A DNA stretch of 64,000 nucleotides from Fonsecaea monophora. Taxonomy: Eukaryota > Ascomycota > Eurotiomycetes > Chaetothyriales > Herpotrichiellaceae. Numbering within the stretch: the stretch's first letter is position 1; every line of letters starts with the position of its first letter. The DNA lies in NCBI RefSeq assembly GCF_001642475.1, contig NW_019173932.1:558001-622000 (forward strand), in the 5' to 3' direction. Position numbers and translations under genes: made by a program. The notes under the pieces were generated by a model. It did no database searches. It saw only the letters and a list, made by a program, of their open reading frames with translations, and was not told where the DNA came from. Shown in pieces: positions 34,000-45,157 of this stretch.

Positions 34000-35044
34000 T
34001 GGGAGAAAGAAAGAAAGGCAACTATCGCCAATGTTTTGTTTTTGATGTGTTTGCAAAAAAACAATATCAAGAGATGGATATTTTGGCAACGGTGTACTGG
34101 CACTGGTTACATACATACATACACACGGACGGACGGACGGACAGACAGACAGACAATGGGGCGTTTTCCCTCCAGAAAGAAGATACAAATTTTCTAGGGC
34201 TCGTTTTAGTGACGATATATTATCCCCGCAGGTCAGATTCGCAAGTTTTGTTTGTTGGGTTTTTCATTGGAGGGAGAGATAGAGATAGAGATTGGATTAT
34301 TGTTTTTACTGTCCTTGCCGGCGCTTGAAGAGCTGATGGGCGGTTACTCGAGAATGATACCGCAGCACACCACATAATAATACCACACAACGCATGTTCT
34401 AAGCCGCCCGCAAGAGAGTCGCACCTCTGACTGGAAGCAAAACAGCGGGATAACGGACGGGTATCCCACGCCGTGTACATGGTAAAGTATTACACATGGC
34501 TAGAACCAAAGTACGAGGTAATCGAGAAAAAGTGCTCTCGCTTACAATGACAAGGAAAAGAAGAGAAAAAAAAACAAACCGGTGCCTCTGCTCTTTTTTT
34601 TTTCGCCTTTTTCTGAAAAAATCCTCAAGTTCTCTCTATATATCGCCTCGTAAAAAGCCCTCGTTGACCGAGTACTGATGTGATGATGTATCGTGGTATC
34701 TTCTATTTGAAAACATAAGGTTGGTTGTGGTACAAACAAACATGGCATTCCCCCCTCCCTTTCAATTGGGAAGTGCCAAACTTTGGTGGCAGAGGACACC
34801 ATGTATGTATGTAATGTCCATTGTTGAGGTCGAACCATGGGGCCGGCGTGCCTGGGGACACAAGCCTCGCGGATCCATCTCATGGCTTTTGGCTGCTGCC
34901 CCAATTTCCCAGATTTGCTGAAAATAAGTCAAAGTCTTGCCTTGAGCTGAGTCCAATTGTCCCTCCAGTATCCAACATTTGCTACAAACGCTTCTGAATT
35001 GCATCAAAGTAAAGTCAAGTTTGAGAGGAAAAAGCACCGGGACA
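34000..35044. other. intergenic between convergent genes
   Basis: This holds the 3' regions of the RTA1-like gene and noxB. A compound CATA/GGAC/AGAC microsatellite lies at 34109-34155, and A/T runs near 34560-34620. The minus-strand ORF that extends here from noxB is read-through into its intron and 3' flank. Confidence 0.5.
34109..34155. repeat. compound tetranucleotide microsatellite
   Basis: CATA copies are followed by about four GGAC and then three AGAC copies, in non-coding DNA. Confidence 0.85.
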
Positions 35045-36942
35045 TTAAAAGTTCTCTTTGCCCCAGACGAAGCTGAAACCCTTGTCGCCTTCACTGTACA
35101 TGTTACACAGTATGTGTAACTGCGAGCCCAGACCTTTAGGACCACAGAAGAATACACCCGCCTCGCCAGGAGAATGCAATTTTCGGATGGCCCGGAAAAC
35201 CATGTCCCAGTTCGGACGGCCAAAGTTCGTCGGCGTGCGTAGCCCCGTAATGGCGTCTGTGTCACTGCTGTTGAGCATGATGTTGTTGGCGTCTGCGGCA
35301 GAGATCTTGGCGGTGAGATACTAAAGACGAAACCAGTTAGCAAAATGTGGCTGAACGAACATGTCTCAGGAGAAAAGGGAGAACATACAGCGTGGATCTC
35401 GATGGCGTGTTGTTTATCTTGAGCTTCGATGGCTGTGAGCAAACTCTTGAACCACTCCAGTGACCCAAAGTCGCGGCAAATCCAGAAGAAGTAGACTTTC
35501 TTCAACCGTGTCTGATTGTCGCGACCTTGGCTCATGCGGTACCAGATAGACTTGAGGATGCTGGCAAATGGCGTCACTCCGATACCCGCGCCGACCAGCA
35601 CTGCTGTCTCAAACTTGAACACATCCTCCGAGGCGGATCCAAACGGTCCATCAACGTAGATCCGCGGAAGAAGCTTCTGCAGCCCCCCAGGAGCCATGGA
35701 TACAACTTCGGAACGAGGCTTTTTGCGACCATCTCCTTTACCGTCGCCCCGGCCTTTGCTGTCCTCGCAACCGAGCGCTTTACCGAGAGCTTTGGTGAAG
35801 TTGCCCACCATCCGTACGTGCACCGAGATATAGTCTTCTTCTGGTGCAGACGTCAGGGTGAACGGATGGTACTGCCAGATCGAGACCTCAGGGCAGCAGA
35901 GGAAGATATATTGGCCCGCCCGTGTCTTCGTCTTCTCCTTGTGCATCTGGATCTCCACAACATTGCTAGGGTGTTGGATGACCTTGGTGACGAAGGTCTT
36001 GTGTCGGCCGCGGATCTCGCGAAGAACTCTCTCCAGGAGATACGCGAAGCCTCCGTACATCCAGTATTCCCAGAACACGCCCGTCCCGAAGCAGAAAGGT
36101 GCGGTATCGGACTTGATCATGCAAAAAGCGCCATGCACGGACCAGAAGACGAAGAACACGATGAAGAGGTGGTGGACGGACCAGAACCGCTCGTAATTGG
36201 CGCGACGAGGCTTCTCGATTGACGTAAAGAGCATCGCCATCAAAGCAAAGAGCATAACATAGCCAGACCAACCCGGGCCTGTGACAAAGTTTGCTTTCAG
36301 AAAGCCGACGAAGCCCAGGTTCTGCTTCGCCGCGAGCTGAGCAAAGTTATTCCAATGCGCAATGGTGTGCACCCAGGTGAAGAAGACGATCGAGTAGGCG
36401 ACGAGTTTGTGGAAGGTAAGGTTCTTGTCGAAGGGGACAATGCTGTTCAGGGGCGTTTGACGGAGTAGGGATATCAGCGTCCGGCAGACGGGGAAGAGGA
36501 TCAAGGCGACGTCGAAATGCAGGACCAGTGCGGCCGACCTCGCAATGGGATATGTGATGCCAAATGTCGCCCGCGCCCCAGTCAAGTTGTCCTTGAGTTG
36601 GTAGTTCATGAAGCCGAAGCCAAAGACCAGTCCGTGTACCAGCACGAACACTCCCACCACTATCCTCCTCGAGCCCTCGTTGACCATCCACCTCTCAAAC
36701 TTCTCTCTCATGTTCAGGTCCCGAGGCGCCTCGCCGCTCACCTCCCCGGACAGCAGCATCCTCGACAGAGGAGTTGATCTTGTGCGTTCCGTCATCGTCG
36801 AAGTGGTCGACGATGTGTTTGACCTGGCCAACGGCTTCTCGATGTAATACATTGGAGCATTATTGTGCGTCGTAGTGTTGGACCGTCCCAGCGGCTTGTC
36901 GTAGAAGTAGGAAGGGTAGGGCGGAGGCATCGACGTGTCCAT
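35045..36942 (-). CDS. noxB: NADPH oxidase NoxB (gp91phox homologue)
   Basis: Exons 36942-35389 and 35320-35045 give 609 aa. The core reads as NoxB: FERWMVNEGSRR, NYQLKDNLTGARATFGITY, broken here, then the haem helix with FHKLVAYSIVFFTWVHTIAHW (His178 and His192), SVHHLFIVFFVFWSVHG, FAD-binding HPFTLTSAPEED, NADPH-binding GAGIGVTPFASILKS and the C-terminal GVFFCGPKGLG and VWGKENF. NoxB makes superoxide across membranes and in other fungi is needed for ascospore germination or appressoria, with NoxR as regulator. Unlike NoxA, it has an N-terminal extension of about 75 residues. Here that extension contains a duplicated 13-residue motif (residues 12-24 and 32-44). Exon 2 begins YLTAKIS, the conserved continuation. 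No gene for a partner subunit is in the window. Confidence 0.93.
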
Positions 36943-38590
36943 GGCATGCAGATGATAATGTAAGGTCCAAGAACTGCGGTCTAGAACTACCTGATACGAT
37001 TTTGTTTCCAGGACTGGTCCACTGCACACTGCAATTCGGTGCCAGATGCTGCGGCAGGGTTCGGACTCGAGACGGTCTTCTCACGACTTTTTCGAAACAC
37101 AGTCTTGACACAGTATTAGTATGAAGGAAATCACCGGTTCGCTAAGGACTTGGGTATACTTGCCTCGTACAAGTCGGATACCTGGGGGGTTTCAGCGCCG
37201 CACGAGCCTGTCTCGGCGTGTTAGAAGCGAAATGAAAGTGGTTCAACCCCGAATCTATGCAAAAAAGCGAAGACGTCGCACCGGGCAAGTGAAGAAACGA
37301 AGATGATCAGCACAAGTAAACAGAAAGACCAAGGGACCAGGACGATCGAGAAATAGGGCCACAGTTGTAGTACATTTTCCCCTCCCCCTTCGGCGCTTCT
37401 CGCTACATAATAGACATCGGCGGCATGACAGAGTTTGTCGACCTTTTTCCTGCAGTTTTCAGGGGGAGTTGTGGCAGGTGTAGATCCCGCAGGCCAGAGC
37501 CCACAGACGGGGGAAGCGGTGCTCAATCGGGGCACAGAGCCCAGTGCTTGAATATCCACATAGTTGCCGAGGAGAGCGTGACAGACGTCGAGACCCGATC
37601 AGAAGCGAAACCCAGACGCTCTTGACGGAGCCTTCGAGACCGACTTCGAAAAGGTCGTAAGGAGGCTTCGAAGAACGATGATTTGGCGGCGATGCGTGGT
37701 GGATGAGGCTTGGTGAAACGCGCCAGGGGTTGGGGAGGCCCCGAAACGGGCCAGCCGGTGCAGAAAAACCAACTCTCTGGACGTCTCGTTGGGGTTTGCC
37801 GCTCAGCCTCCTTGTTTCAGTTGATGCAAGGCTTTCCTACACATGCGCATTGGCATGTAACGTACGACTGCCATTATTATCCACCAGGCCATGCGACTAT
37901 GACCAAGTCTGGATCACCTTTCGGAGGGCACGTGCCTGCGTACAAGACTCGTAGGATCGTAGGCCTCGCAGCCTCATCCTCCGGAGTGTGGCCTTCGCAG
38001 CCCGAAATCCCCCTCTAATTGGGTGGCCCGGTTTTGTCCCATCCACCTTGACCATGCATGCGGTCATTTCGCAGCCTACGGATTACTCCTTGTCAGGTTG
38101 GGGCAAGGCGGCTGCAGCATCAAATCTCAAGCGTCACCGCCTGTCCAGACGTTGACATCGAGGTTTGAAATGTGAATGGATGGAACTGAGACGATTGAGC
38201 ACGACGGTGGCCAAGAGGATAAGAAACCACATGTTCGGGTAAGCAAGAAGCACAGTTGTCAGTTCCCTTAAGCACGCCCTGTTGTATGCATCATAAGAAT
38301 TCATCCGAGATCGTGCTGCTGGACATAAACATCCCTCCATAACGTCGGCGCCTGTTTCTCCCATTGCCTGTCATTGCATTCCTTGGTGTAATGCATATGT
38401 CATACTCTGCCAACCGCATCCGTGGAGCTGGGGGTCATCTAGCAAAACCCTCGTGTAATGGCTGTCATCGTTGCTGTCACTCGGTACCAAACACTGCCAA
38501 TTCTCATCTAACGCAGCTCGTAGCCCCTGCCGCTTGGCACTGCCGAGCACCACCTATCAACAACCACCACCGCCCATTCTACCATAGGCA
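36943..38590. other. intergenic upstream of noxB
   Basis: This region of about 1.65 kb contains the noxB promoter and the 3' flank of the UBC4-type gene. No coding region is recognised and no repeats stand out. Confidence 0.45.
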
Positions 38591-39342
38591 CTAGATTGCG
38601 AACTTCCTCGTCCATTCTCTGGCGGTTGCTTCGTATCGAGCGCGGTCGGTTTTGTAGACGTGAGCAATCTCTGGAACAAGTGGATCGTCGGGGTTAGGGT
38701 CGGTAAGCATAGAGCAGATGGATAGAAGGACTGAGCAAATATTAGCACATTGTTTTCGTATCGAGGAGGAGGCGATCGTGCAAACCTTTCGATATTGTCA
38801 AAGCCGGACTCCACTGGTCTCGAAGGATATCAAGGCAGATACTGCCGTTGGAGTTGATATTGGGATGGTAGATTCGAGTTGTGAAATTGACCTTCGGTGG
38901 CTTGAAGGGGTAGTCTGTGGGGAAATGGATGGCCAGGAAGAAGACACCGCCTTGAAATGGGCTGTCACTCTGAAAAATTTGGTCAGTTCCGAAAGCATCT
39001 TGAGCCAAACAGCTTTGATAACTTACGGGACCCATGATTGTGGCTTGCCAGTGAAACTAATTCATATGTCAGCCAGTGATCCAGGTGCAGGAGGTCGTAT
39101 CTGCGCGGTGGCCTCGTCGATTTCGACCGCTTTCCAGAACTGTATACTTACCAGATCATCACCCATAGGACCGGCTGAGCATGAGGAGGGAGGATCACTA
39201 CATCCCAACTTATCAGTATAGCTGTCCAAACAAGTCCGTATGATTTTGCAAGGCCCGAATTTGCCGCCCGCAGCATTCAGAGAGCAGATAGGACTCACCG
39301 GCCAAGATCTGTGAGTTCCTTGTTGATTCGCTTCAGAGCCAT
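38591..39342 (-). CDS. ubc4: ubiquitin-conjugating enzyme E2, UBC4/UBC5 type
   Basis: Five exons, 39342-39299, 39197-39152, 39056-39027, 38969-38786 and 38730-38591, give 147 aa, exactly the usual length. The chain starts MALKRINKELTDLGRDPPSS, then GPMGDDLFHWQATIMGP, the HPFTDYPFKPP-type block (here FPTDYPFKPPKVNFT) and the catalytic site HPNINSNGSICLDILRDQWS with Cys85. It ends REWTRKFAI. These E2s pass ubiquitin from E1 to RING or HECT ligases and drive turnover of short-lived and abnormal proteins by the proteasome, whose RPT1 subunit is also in this window. Exon 3 is only 30 nt; all junctions have GT-AG sites and the reading frame is fixed by the family sequence. Confidence 0.96.
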
Positions 39343-40601
39343 GGCTGAAAATATGGGTTTTCTGAGTTAGGGAGGGAGGATTTTGAGGCCGAAGGTGGTC
39401 GATATCGAGCGGAACGTGGGGCTATTATCTGAGTCAACTCTAAAGTGGTTGGTAATGGGCTGATAGAATAAAGGATAGCGGACGAACCTGAGGAATGTGC
39501 GAAGGAGAGATTTAAGAATTAGAGGTGACGATGAGGGTGTCGCAGGAGAGGGGACAGTATTGTCAACGAGGTTTGATCGGTTTGGTGAGGTTGGTTGTTA
39601 TGCAGTCAGTGGTGAAAGGGAAGAGAGATCGACTTTCCTTCAGCCGACTGGATCGCAGTTTAAACTGAAAGAAGGGCGTTCACGCTTGGCAGGCCGCAGA
39701 AGGTGCTGGACGCAGTAATGGCGGCACCCAGCGGGCAGGCAGAGCGAGGGAGCGAGGGGCGCATCTCTGACTACAAGTGACGCCGGACGGTGAACCTCAG
39801 GCAAGGCGGGCGGGCGTGGGCGGTGCGTGGGTGGCTTGGGTGGGTGCCTTTGCCTAGATGCCGCCTTCGCCCAATGAAATCCACTTGGGCGTCAACTTTT
39901 TCCTGGCTTCGCCACCGCAGCGAGGCCATATTTCCTGTCATCTGTTGTCATTAGATTTCTTTCTGACAAAGCATTGCCTGCGACAACGCGGAACCATCAA
40001 CAAATATTCGACGAGACGTTGGCTCAGAAACAATACAGGGTAACAATAATAATAATGGTTCATTCCGTCTCTCCCAGCTTCTGAGTCAGGAACACTACTG
40101 GCTTACTGGAGCAAAATCTCACGTGGCCACCATGATGATGATACCATCTACGTCTCTACCGTATGCAAATTTGAATAATTTGAGAACAATGTTTGTCGGA
40201 GACTCACATTTATTTTCATGCTGCAATCGCTTATGTACTCTTTGTCCCTGCACCCGCCTGCTGGAGATCAGGTATAGCTGTTGGAGGTTGAATATATACC
40301 TCCAAATGATCTATATCAATGTTCGCCGACATATACCACAGATATTCAAGTCCTGAGCTGTTCGAGAGCATGGTGTCTGTGAGTATCGAAGTATGCCATT
40401 GGCGCCGTGCTCGTGAGGCATTCCCAGATAACTCTGGCTTCATTGAGGCTGGGTCCAATCAATGCACTGGTGATGAACTGTTGCCACTGGACCGCGAGAC
40501 GGGGATGATAGCCGTGATCACAAAAGACATGCCGAGCGTGGGATAAGCATGTACTTGAGGCTCGACGGTTGAGCGGTCGGATAAATACAGTCGGTTTACC
40601 C
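39343..40601. other. intergenic, no gene recognised
   Basis: This stretch lies between two minus-strand genes (GCDH 3' end and UBC4 promoter). Small ORFs have no family features. A G-rich segment lies near 39720-39850. Confidence 0.45.
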
Positions 40602-41882
40602 TTAGCAAAATGCCTGCAGCCCAGTAATAGCACGCCCCAGGATCAAGGCGTGTATATCACTCTGCCCTTCATATGTCTGCGTCACAAACAGATTCGCAAC
40701 GTGACGCCCAATGTGGTACTCGTCGCTGACGGCGTTCCCACCAAATATCTCTTGGAGATGTCTGGCATTCACCAACGCTCGATCACAGTTCTGTCTCTTG
40801 ATCATTGAAATCATTTCTGGAAGGACCTTGCCCTCATCCTTGAGACGGCCAACTTGATATGCAGCGGCAAGCCCGAAAGCTGCATCTGTGGCAGCATCGG
40901 CCAGCTTCTTCTGAACGAGCTGATACTTGGCAATCGGGTTGTTCTTGAATTGCTTCCTTTCTAGGGCATATTCTCGGGCCCGGCTGATGCAGTCTTCGAG
41001 GGCACCCATGGTTCCCCAAGCGATGCCATACCGTGCCGAGTTGAGGCAATTGAACGGACCTCTGAGACCCTCAACATCGGGGAACATATTTTCCTTGGGG
41101 ACGGGGCAATCGTCGAGCTGGATCATGCCCGTTATCGATGCGCGAAGTCCGTTTTTGTCCTTTATGGGTGGCGTCTCGAGTGTGCCTGGGGGGCATTTCT
41201 CTCTCTCGACCAAAAACCCTCTGATCTTGCCTGTTTCTTGCAACTTCGCCCACACAAGCAGCACGTCCGCGATTGGCGAGTTTGTGATCCAGGTCTTTGC
41301 GCCTGAGAGCGAGAAGTATCCCTCCTTTGACGGATGTGGCTTCGCAATTGTCTCCATAGAACCTGGGTCGGAGCCATGATTGGGCTCCGTCAGACCGAAA
41401 CAGCCAACCAGTTGACCTCTGGCGAGCTTCTCCAAGAATTTGTCCTTTTGTTCTTGTGATCCAAACTCATCTATAGGTCCCATAACTAAGGAGCTTTGGA
41501 CAGACATGCCTGACCGGTAACCCGAGTCAACTCTTTCCACTTCCCGCGTTATCAGCCCAGCAGCTACGTTGCTCACGCCTGCACACCCGTGACCTTTTAT
41601 TGTGGCACCCAGGAGACCTAGCTCGCCCATCTCTTGCAAGATTGTCTTGTCGTAATCCTCCTTGCGGTAGGCTTCCAGAACCCTGGGTAGCAGGCGCTCC
41701 TGACAGTACGAGTGTGCTGTTTCTTGGATCGCTTGTTCTTCCTCGGTGAGAAAGTTTGACAGGTTGAGAGGGTCCTCCCATTTGAAAGCTGCAACTGAGG
41801 AAGCATGTCGGCGAGGGGCCGGATTCGCTGTCGGGACCAAGCGCGCTCGCGCAGCTCGACGAAGGAGGGAGCGTGACATCAT
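40602..41882 (-). CDS. glutaryl-CoA dehydrogenase, mitochondrial
   Basis: This is a single-exon ORF of 426 aa from the ATG at 41882 (a second ATG follows at 41879). The N-terminus MMSRSLLRRAARARLVP is Arg-rich and lacks acids, a typical mitochondrial presequence; mature sequence starts around FKWEDPLNL. Acyl-CoA dehydrogenase signatures include CFGLTEPNHGSDPGSM, WITNSPIADVLLVWAK and the GCDH-type end TYEGQSDIHALILGRAITG, which contains the catalytic Glu. RVDSGYRSGMSVQSSLVM matches the substrate-binding Arg region of GCDH. The enzyme oxidises and decarboxylates glutaryl-CoA to crotonyl-CoA in lysine and tryptophan breakdown, passing electrons to ETF. It shares a 600-bp divergent promoter with FEN1. 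Confidence 0.93.
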   Translation of the reverse strand: MMSRSLLRRAARARLVPTANPAPRRHASSVAAFKWEDPLNLSNFLTEEEQAIQETAHSYCQERLLPRVLEAYRKEDYDKTILQEMGELGLLGATIKGHGCAGVSNVAAGLITREVERVDSGYRSGMSVQSSLVMGPIDEFGSQEQKDKFLEKLARGQLVGCFGLTEPNHGSDPGSMETIAKPHPSKEGYFSLSGAKTWITNSPIADVLLVWAKLQETGKIRGFLVEREKCPPGTLETPPIKDKNGLRASITGMIQLDDCPVPKENMFPDVEGLRGPFNCLNSARYGIAWGTMGALEDCISRAREYALERKQFKNNPIAKYQLVQKKLADAATDAAFGLAAAYQVGRLKDEGKVLPEMISMIKRQNCDRALVNARHLQEIFGGNAVSDEYHIGRHVANLFVTQTYEGQSDIHALILGRAITGLQAFC

Positions 41883-42484
41883 GAGAAGTGAGTCCACAGG
41901 AGCAAGTGCAAGGAGAGAGGGAGAGAGACGAAGAAACGGATAGTCTCAAATTTGAAGGAGAAATGGCGAAAATTATAGACGTGGAGATCAGCGAGGTGAT
42001 TCAATATGTGCTATTTACTGCTAAATTGCCGAGGCGATTTGTCAATGTACCTGCGACTCAAAGTACTAGGGAATTAGAGAATCTCCGAGACAGAGGCGTT
42101 CACATCGCCACTTGAAAGACACGAGGGTTCGCAAGAGCTTGCGGAGACGTCCTTCTGAGACTCGACGGGTCGCCGGACTGACAAAAGTCTATAGGTCAAT
42201 TCAGAGACAAAGGTCTCTTTCTTAGAATAACACAAGCCCAATGCTGGTGATGCTGCACTGCACGGTCTCAAACTCGGCAGTAGCACTCGATTGGTCGCAG
42301 CTGCGGAGGAGCTTATGGAGTGCGCACGCCGTCATTTACGTCATTCACTTGGGCCCATCCTACAGGCGCGAAACGCGGTTCTGCGGGTCACTTTACGCGC
42401 ATTTTCGTCCTGCGGCTTCTTGTCATGCGATTCACTTCCAACGTCCACTCACCCGATCTGTAAGAATCACAGCGTCCTCTCACC
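41883..42484. other. divergent promoter region (GCDH / FEN1)
   Basis: This 602-bp region separates the two start codons. No ORF with family features and no strong motif are seen. Confidence 0.5.
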
Positions 42485-43880
42485 ATGGGGATTAAACGTA
42501 TGTGACATCGCTCAGCCGGTTGTCAGGCCTCAACAAGCTCACTGTCAGCAGAACTCTACCATGTCATCGCCGAAGAGGCGCCTGATGCCATCAAGACTGG
42601 TGAGATCAAGAACCACTTTGGGAGGAAGGTTGCAATTGTAAGTGACTGCTGTCCATCGCGGGTGCTGTTACTGACCTTGATGTGCTAGGACGCGTAGGCT
42701 TTGCGCAACTCACCGAATCGGCGAAACAGACGACTGACTTGCACAGGTCGATGAGCATCTACAGTTTCCTAATAGCGGTCCGCTCAGATGGCCAACAGCT
42801 CATGTCTGATACGGGTGAAACCACGTCTCATCTTATGGGCATGTTTTACCGCACCTTGCGCATGGTCGACAATGGCATTAAACCACTCTACGTTTTCGAT
42901 GGCGCACCCCCCAAGCTTAAATCTGGCGAATTGGCGAAGCGCTTTGCTCGGAAAAACGAGGCGAGCGATCAGCATGAAGAGGCAAAAGAGACAGGTACCG
43001 CCGAAGAGGTTGAGAAATTCTCACGGCGCACGGTCAGGGTCACGAGAGAGCATAACGAAGAGTGCCGACGACTGTTGAAGTTGATGGGCATTCCTTACAT
43101 TGTAGCCCCCACCGAGGCGGAGGCTCAGTGTGCGGTTCTGGCGCGTGCTGGGAAGGTGTACGCAGCAGCGTCTGAGGACATGGATACTTTGACGTTCAAC
43201 TCACCAATCTTGCTCCGCCACCTTACATTCAGTGAACAGCGCAAGGAACCCATTCAAGAGATTCATCTCGATAAGACCTTGGAGGGACTTGGTATGGACA
43301 GAAATCAGGTATGACTCTCCCAGAGTGCCAGCCAGTTGTAGCCAACTGACTCGTCCAGTTCATCGACCTATGTATACTCTTGGGGTGCGACTATCTCGAC
43401 CCAATCCCCAAAGTCGGTCCTAATACTGCGCTGAAGCTCATCCGGGAGCACGGTTCTCTGGAGGGAGTTGTTGATTTCATTGAGAATGATACCAAAAAGA
43501 GATATACCATTCCGGAAGACTGGCCGTACAAGGAGGCGAGAGAATTGTTTCTGCACCCAGACGTGCGATCCGCCGATGATCCGGAATGCGACTTCAAGTG
43601 GGAAGCTCCTGATGTCGAGGGTCTCGTGCAATTCCTGGTTCACGAGAAGGGGTTCAACGAGGACCGTGTCCGAAGTGCGGCGCAGAAGTTACAGAAAAAC
43701 GTCAAAACAGCCCAACAGTCGCGACTCGAGGGGTTTTTCAAGGCTGTCCCCAAGACGGAGGAAGAGAAGAAGAGCCTGAAACGCAAACACGACGAGAAGA
43801 TTGCGGAAGCAAAGAAGAAAAAGAAGGAAGAGGCCAAGACCAAGAAAGAGACAAAGTCCAAGGCACATCTATCGACCTGA
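42485..43880 (+). CDS. fen1: flap endonuclease 1 (FEN1 / Rad27)
   Basis: Five exons, 42485-42497, 42552-42637, 42689-42693, 42747-43308 and 43359-43880, give 395 aa, the length usual in fungi. The third exon is only five nucleotides (GACGC); with the next G it encodes Asp34-Ala35 of the invariant IDASMSIYSFL block, so the model needs it. Other metal ligands are visible: YVFDGAPP, APTEAEAQC, SEDMDTL and LGCDYLDPIPKVG. The C-terminus has the PCNA-binding box QSRLEGFF and a Lys-rich tail. FEN1 removes 5' flaps in Okazaki-fragment processing and long-patch base-excision repair. The acceptor at 42551 was chosen because it restores GIKQLYHVI; one three bases earlier would break the frame. Both introns around the micro-exon carry CTGAC branch sites. 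Confidence 0.96.
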
Positions 43881-44906
43881 AAAGGGGGAGCGAGGCACAA
43901 GCGCAGCTGTTTATTTGGGCAGACGGCATGCATTTTATGACGCATGAGGTTCTTGGGCGATGGCAGGCTTTAAAACTACTGTGTACAATACAGTCCTACA
44001 AGTAATAGGCACACAGCATGGCGTTTCGGAGGGTGCAGGCAGGCAGGCACCGCAGGGTATGCCATGGTTGCTCACGCCACGTACATGTCGCGCTGGGCAC
44101 GATGACAGGAAAGGTTGAGATAGGATTGGCTCTAACCTGTCCGGGAACATCTCACATGATCCGGCAGATCGGATCCCCTCAATCCCAATGGCTGAGCTTG
44201 ATTCATCCTGCCCTCGAGTCTCTCTAGTTATCAACAGGCGCAAACGAACAATGTCATCAAGTGCACTCCCAAGTCACGATTCAGTTTGACATTAGATGGA
44301 ACGAGCACAGTCTCCACTTTGAGAAACCGAATTTACATGACCGCAATAGATTAATGCCCCCCTGAGCCTGAGCGCGTTTTCAACAACAGCGACAGAGTTA
44401 ATATCGGATTGACAGATCTAGACTAAAAAAAACCAAACATTAAGGGTCGACAGTCAGACACAACATCTCGACAGCGCCTTGACAAGTCTCCATCCATGAA
44501 CGTCAACAAAGAAACCCTATCTGACACGGCTGAGTCCATGGTAGATGGTGATGGGTGAATTAGGCAACAAAACTTAGATGCAGGCTACAAGGTGTGGCGT
44601 GAAGTGGAGCAGAAAAGAAGTGAAATGAAAGTGAAAGTGAAAGTGAGGGAGAGCATGACATTGATGGGAAAAGAGAAGAGAAAATGACCAGATCAAGGAT
44701 GGGGATGATGGTGGGAGGTAGCTTTGAGCCAGGTTTCTTGGTGTCTGCCGCGCGTGATCTGACCTTGTGTTGTTGATCCGCTTGCCGGGGTGGGAGAGTT
44801 TCGTGTCTTTCGATTTCCTCCTGGCGGGAGGGAAAATGCGAGGGAAAATGGATGATAATAATTCTGGCCGCCCAGGATTTTTGAGTTCCGCTGGCAGGTC
44901 AATCTG

Positions 44907-44911
44907 ATTGG
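44907..44911 (-). promoter_or_regulatory. inverted CCAAT box upstream of histone H1
   Basis: ATTGG in the context CTGATTGGCTG lies about 50 bp before a TATA-like box, a spacing typical of histone promoters. The call rests on motif and position only. Confidence 0.5.
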
Positions 44912-44958
44912 CTGAAGACCATCACAGCTCGCGGGATCAACCACACGTCACATGCAAG

Positions 44959-44966
44959 GTATAAAG
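44959..44966 (+). promoter_or_regulatory. TATA-like box of histone H1
   Basis: GTATAAAG lies 192 bp before the H1 start codon, followed by a pyrimidine-rich leader. It is the best core-promoter candidate here. Confidence 0.5.
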
Positions 44967-45157
44967 CATCCGTTGTCTCCCCCGCCTCGCGCGCTCGCAG
45001 CAGCCCATCGCCCATTCTCATCTCTCATCTCTCATCTTTCCTTCCCCCGTCTACTCAACCCAAAGCTCGCCTACCGTTCTCTCTTCACGTCCAATTGACA
45101 CCATTTCCATTCTCTCTATCCATCAATTTTTCATCCCAACTCGCCTTACCCGTCACA

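Larger units (their letters stand above)
43881..45157. other. intergenic upstream of histone H1
   Basis: No gene is recognised. An AAGTGA/GAAAGT run lies near 44615-44645. The promoter elements of H1 are listed separately. A CT-rich tract with three CATCTCT copies occupies 45015-45050. Confidence 0.5.
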
